A DNA stretch of 64,000 nucleotides, taken from the NCBI GenBank assembly GCA_963825625.1, contig CAWGUF010000019.1, positions 310,001-374,000 on the forward strand, read 5' to 3'. Of the stretch, positions 61,624 to 64,000 are shown in pieces. The position numbers were made by a program, and so were the translations under genes. Each line of letters opens with the position of its first letter. Position 1 is the stretch's first letter. The notes beneath the pieces are model-generated. The model had not been told where the DNA came from, made no database searches, and saw only the letters and a program-made list of their open reading frames with translations. The DNA is from CAMDPA01 sp963825625 (GTDB taxonomy: Bacteria > Pseudomonadota > Alphaproteobacteria > Rhizobiales > Hyphomicrobiaceae).

Positions 61624-62739
61624 ATGACACCCGAACCCCAAATCACGCCGGCACCGTCGGCCGGCTCCTACCGACACCTCGCCCCGCTAAGCATCAACGG
61701 CGCCGTCGCGCTCGCCTTTGCCGCTGCGGGGATCCCCGTTTTCCCGGTTGCCGCATCGGGTCCGCGAGCGAAACAGCCGCTCACCGAGCACGGGTTTCAC
61801 GACGCCACCACGGACCTCGATCAGGTGCGCCGCTGGTGGACGCGCTGGCCCGATGCGCTCGTGGGCATCCCGACCGGCCCCGCGAGCGGCATCTGGGTGT
61901 TGGATATCGACGGCGAGGCCGGTCGCCGCAGCCTCAATGCGCTGCTGGCTCGGCTCGGGCTCGACAGCATCGCCGATCTGACCCGCTGTGTCGTGCGCAC
62001 GCCGGGCGGCGGCCTGCACCTGTACTTCCGCCTACAGGCGGGCGAGTGCCCGAGGAACCGGGCGCGTGACATCGGCGACGGGATCGACACGCGCGCCGTG
62101 AAGGCGGATGGCAGCGCCGGCGGCTACATCATCGCCGCGGGCTCCGTGCTTCCGGACGGCCGCCGCTATCAATGGGTCGACGCGGCCATGCTGGCGCCGA
62201 TCGCCACGCCCGCTGACCCGTTCGGCAATGCATCGCCGGCACCGCACCGCCTGCTCTATCTCGCCACCTTCAACGACACTGAGCGCGCGGTCATCAAGGC
62301 GTGTGCGGACCTCCGCGAGGCGCTGCGCGATGCGGAGCCGGCCGACTGGTCCGGCATCCTGCAGCGGCACCAGGCCGCCCAGCGCGAAGCCCTGGCGCGG
62401 CGGACGGCGCACCTGTCGCACGACGGCGAAGGCATGCGTGCGCAGGCCGCTCACGATCTGGCCGAGGCAGCAGCCGAGTACTCCAGCCGGCAGGATGGGC
62501 GCCGAGAGGCCCTGTTCACGACGGCGTGCCGCCTCGCCCGCTACGTCGCCAACGACGTGTTGCCCGAGGCCGAGCTGCGGTCAGCCTTGCGCGAGGCTGC
62601 CGCCGCCAACGGCGCTCTCGCCAAGTACGGTGCGCGCTGGCTCGACGACACCATCACCCGCGCGCTCGCCCGCGGCCGAAACGACGTGCTGCCGCCGCTC
62701 GCCCGACGTTTCCGCAACACCGGGAGGGGCGTGGCATGA
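61624..62739 (+). CDS. Prim-pol (bifunctional primase/polymerase) of the integrated element
   Basis: 371 residues. The N-terminal prim-pol domain has PVFPVAASGPRAKQPL, then the metal-binding VLDIDGEAGRRS with its Asp-x-Asp, the GGGLHLYFR His and the GGYIIAAGSVLPDGRRY segment. The rest is helical, with an Ala/Arg-rich C-terminus. Such proteins prime and copy DNA in plasmids, phage and integrated elements. The stop overlaps the start of the next gene (ATGA), giving coupled translation with the DUF927 helicase-like gene. Confidence 0.9.
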   Translation: MTPEPQITPAPSAGSYRHLAPLSINGAVALAFAAAGIPVFPVAASGPRAKQPLTEHGFHDATTDLDQVRRWWTRWPDALVGIPTGPASGIWVLDIDGEAGRRSLNALLARLGLDSIADLTRCVVRTPGGGLHLYFRLQAGECPRNRARDIGDGIDTRAVKADGSAGGYIIAAGSVLPDGRRYQWVDAAMLAPIATPADPFGNASPAPHRLLYLATFNDTERAVIKACADLREALRDAEPADWSGILQRHQAAQREALARRTAHLSHDGEGMRAQAAHDLAEAAAEYSSRQDGRREALFTTACRLARYVANDVLPEAELRSALREAAAANGALAKYGARWLDDTITRALARGRNDVLPPLARRFRNTGRGVA

Positions 62740-64000
62740 GCGGGACAGTTTCCATCACCAATGGGCATGCGGCCGAGTCCGCCGCACAGAACGCGGGCGG
62801 CGCAATTATCGAGGGTTCCGTGGGTTCCGTGGGTTCCAAGTCGAGCAAGAGCCGGAAATCCCTGGCGAAGGTAGCCGGCCAGGCGCCCGACGATGCCGGG
62901 TTCCGCGCGGGTTCCGCCGGGTTCCAACTTCCCTCGGATGATGCAGCAGATTGGGTGCCCGATGGCTTCCGTCGGCAGGGCGATGGCGCGATCCTGCGCG
63001 AGGCCGAGCCCGACGACTGGCAATGGCTGTGCTCACCTCTGGTAGTCGAGGCGGCCACGCGCAGCGCTGAGGGCGAGGCGTGGGGCCGCCTGCTGCGGGT
63101 GCGCGACCGAGATGGCCGCTGGCACGAATGGGCGATGCCGATGGCCGAGCTTGCGGGCGCGGGCGAAATCTATCGTGCGCGGCTGCTGGGGATGGGGCTC
63201 GAGCTTTCGCCCGGCGCCAAGGCTCGCGAAGCGCTGCAGAGGTTGCTGACGACGGCCAAACCGAAGAACCGGGCTCGGTGCGTGTCTGCGCTCGGCTGGC
63301 ACGACGGCAGCTTCCTGCTGCCTGACAGAGTGATCGGCGCACGCCGGAGCCGAGGCCGAGCGGTTGGTGCTGCAGACCAACGCGCCACTGCAGCACAACT
63401 ACCGCACCAGCGGCTCGCTGGAGGGCTGGCAGGACGGCATCGGCAAGCTCGCGGTCGGCAATTCGCGCCTGGTGCTCGCGATCTCACTCGCGTTTGCGGC
63501 ACCGATGCTACGACAGCTCGGCATCGAGGGCGGCGGCGTGCACTTTCGCGGCGCGTCGAGCACGGGCAAGACGACCGCCGGTGAGGCAGCCGGCTCGGTC
63601 TGTGGCGGCGGCCCGGACGGGTACAAGCAGACGTGGCGCGCCACCGACAACGCCATCGAGGCCGTGGCGGCGGTCCACAACGACGGCCTCCTCGTGCTCG
63701 ACGAGATCGGCCAGGTCAGCGCCGACGCGCTGGGCGCCGCCGCCTACATGCTCGCCAACGGCCAGGGCAAGCAACGCATGACACGCGACGCCGCCGCGCG
63801 CGCAGTCCCGACGTGGCGACTTCTGTTCCTCTCCACCGGCGAAATCGGCCTCGCCGACAAGATGCGCGAGAGCAAGCGCGGCAGCGGGCGAGTGATGGCT
63901 GGGCAGCAGGTCCGCGTGATCGAGCTCCCGGCCGATGCGGGCGCAGATCATGGCCTGTTCGATACTTTGCACGGCTTCGCCACGGGGCAGGCGCTCGCCG
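62736..64000 (+). pseudogene. DUF927 ATPase of the integrated element (frameshifted and cut by window end)
   Basis: Starts at the ATG at 62736 overlapping the prim-pol stop. The first 200 residues have a Gly/Ser-rich N-terminus, then a WQWLCSPLVVEAATR segment and the DUF927 start, CVSALGWHDGSFLLPDRVIG. Near 63340 the frame changes; the continuing frame reads EAERLVLQTNAPLQHNYR and has Walker A HFRGASSTGKTT, Walker B-like LLVLDEIGQV and FLSTGEIGLADKM. The break removes one base or adds two. The C-terminus lies outside the window. DUF927 proteins act as helicase-like ATPases with the prim-pol partner. Confidence 0.82.

Larger units (their letters stand above)
59100..64000. mobile_element. Integrative element, left part (P4-type integrase, excisionase, prim-pol, DUF927)
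   Basis: The gene order integrase, hypothetical, AlpA-like HTH, prim-pol, DUF927 is typical of integrated genomic islands or satellite-like elements in alphaproteobacteria. All genes point right. The left boundary lies between the NusG-like gene and 59188; the right boundary is beyond the window. The 9-bp direct repeats before the integrase support an integrase-binding region. Confidence 0.75.

Noticed and set aside
1..64000. CRISPR arrays, rRNA and tRNA genes
   Set aside because: No regularly spaced direct repeats of CRISPR length, no rRNA-like sequence and no foldable tRNA were seen by eye. A covariance-model scan would be decisive for tRNA.

Overview
The window is high-GC DNA from an alphaproteobacterium, most likely of the order Hyphomicrobiales. 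The evidence is a DUF1013/TrcR-type cell-cycle regulator, a mutY / DUF721 / dsbA / dsbA / smc neighbourhood, single-chain methylmalonyl-CoA mutase, and many TTT and TRAP solute receptors. I cannot name a genus from sequence alone.

Layout. 1-7.4 kb: housekeeping and small enzymes: a Tat-exported alkaline-phosphatase-superfamily protein cut by the window edge, DUF427, a flavodoxin-fold reductase, TrcR, a GST, queG, an nrtS-tetR pair, a GFA protein and a glyoxalase-like protein. 7.5-13.4 kb: smc, two DsbA-like genes and DUF721 on the minus strand. smc and both dsbA genes are broken by many small indels while the protein is still readable across frames, so this stretch looks error-rich rather than decayed. 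13.5-19.4 kb: mutY reads without a stop into a thiamine-diphosphate enzyme; then an anchored protein with PPC-like domains faces a membrane caspase-like C13 peptidase. 19.4-24.5 kb: a catabolic group (extradiol dioxygenase, amidase, luciferase-like monooxygenase, orphan TTT receptor). 24.5-33.0 kb: an exported lysozyme-like protein, methylmalonyl-CoA mutase, pyruvate kinase, a DUF922 protease, an exported MBL-fold protein and a Bcr/CflA transporter.

33.2-43.0 kb is the most unusual part. It holds two tandem paralogous small secreted proteins, an ECF sigma / anti-sigma pair, a 1332-residue secreted protein (propeller-like, two DUF11-like domains, Cys-rich repeats) and a subtilisin-like protease with the same families of Cys-rich repeats. 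A shared module of about 37 residues bounded by Cys and Trp-Cys occurs four times in each of the two large proteins. I infer one sigma-controlled extracellular system.

43.1-50.3 kb is a second catabolic island: TTT receptor, a maleate-isomerase/arylmalonate-decarboxylase relative, a complete TRAP transporter, an alpha/beta hydrolase with Cys at the nucleophile position, and a luciferase-like monooxygenase. 51.3-58.0 kb encodes an ArnE-like small membrane protein, a sugar epimerase, a class III aminotransferase, a HAD-UbiA fusion and a DprE1-like oxidase. This suggests a polyprenyl-phosphate pentose, possibly aminopentose, pathway. A lone NusG/RfaH-like gene follows. From about 59.1 kb to the window end lies an integrative element: P4-type integrase, excisionase-like HTH protein, prim-pol and a DUF927 ATPase that is frameshifted and truncated by the window.

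Single-base frameshifts also interrupt the PPC protein, the amidase, methylmalonyl-CoA mutase and DUF927. Their number and their mixture of insertions and deletions favour sequencing or assembly error over gene decay, and those entries should be read that way.
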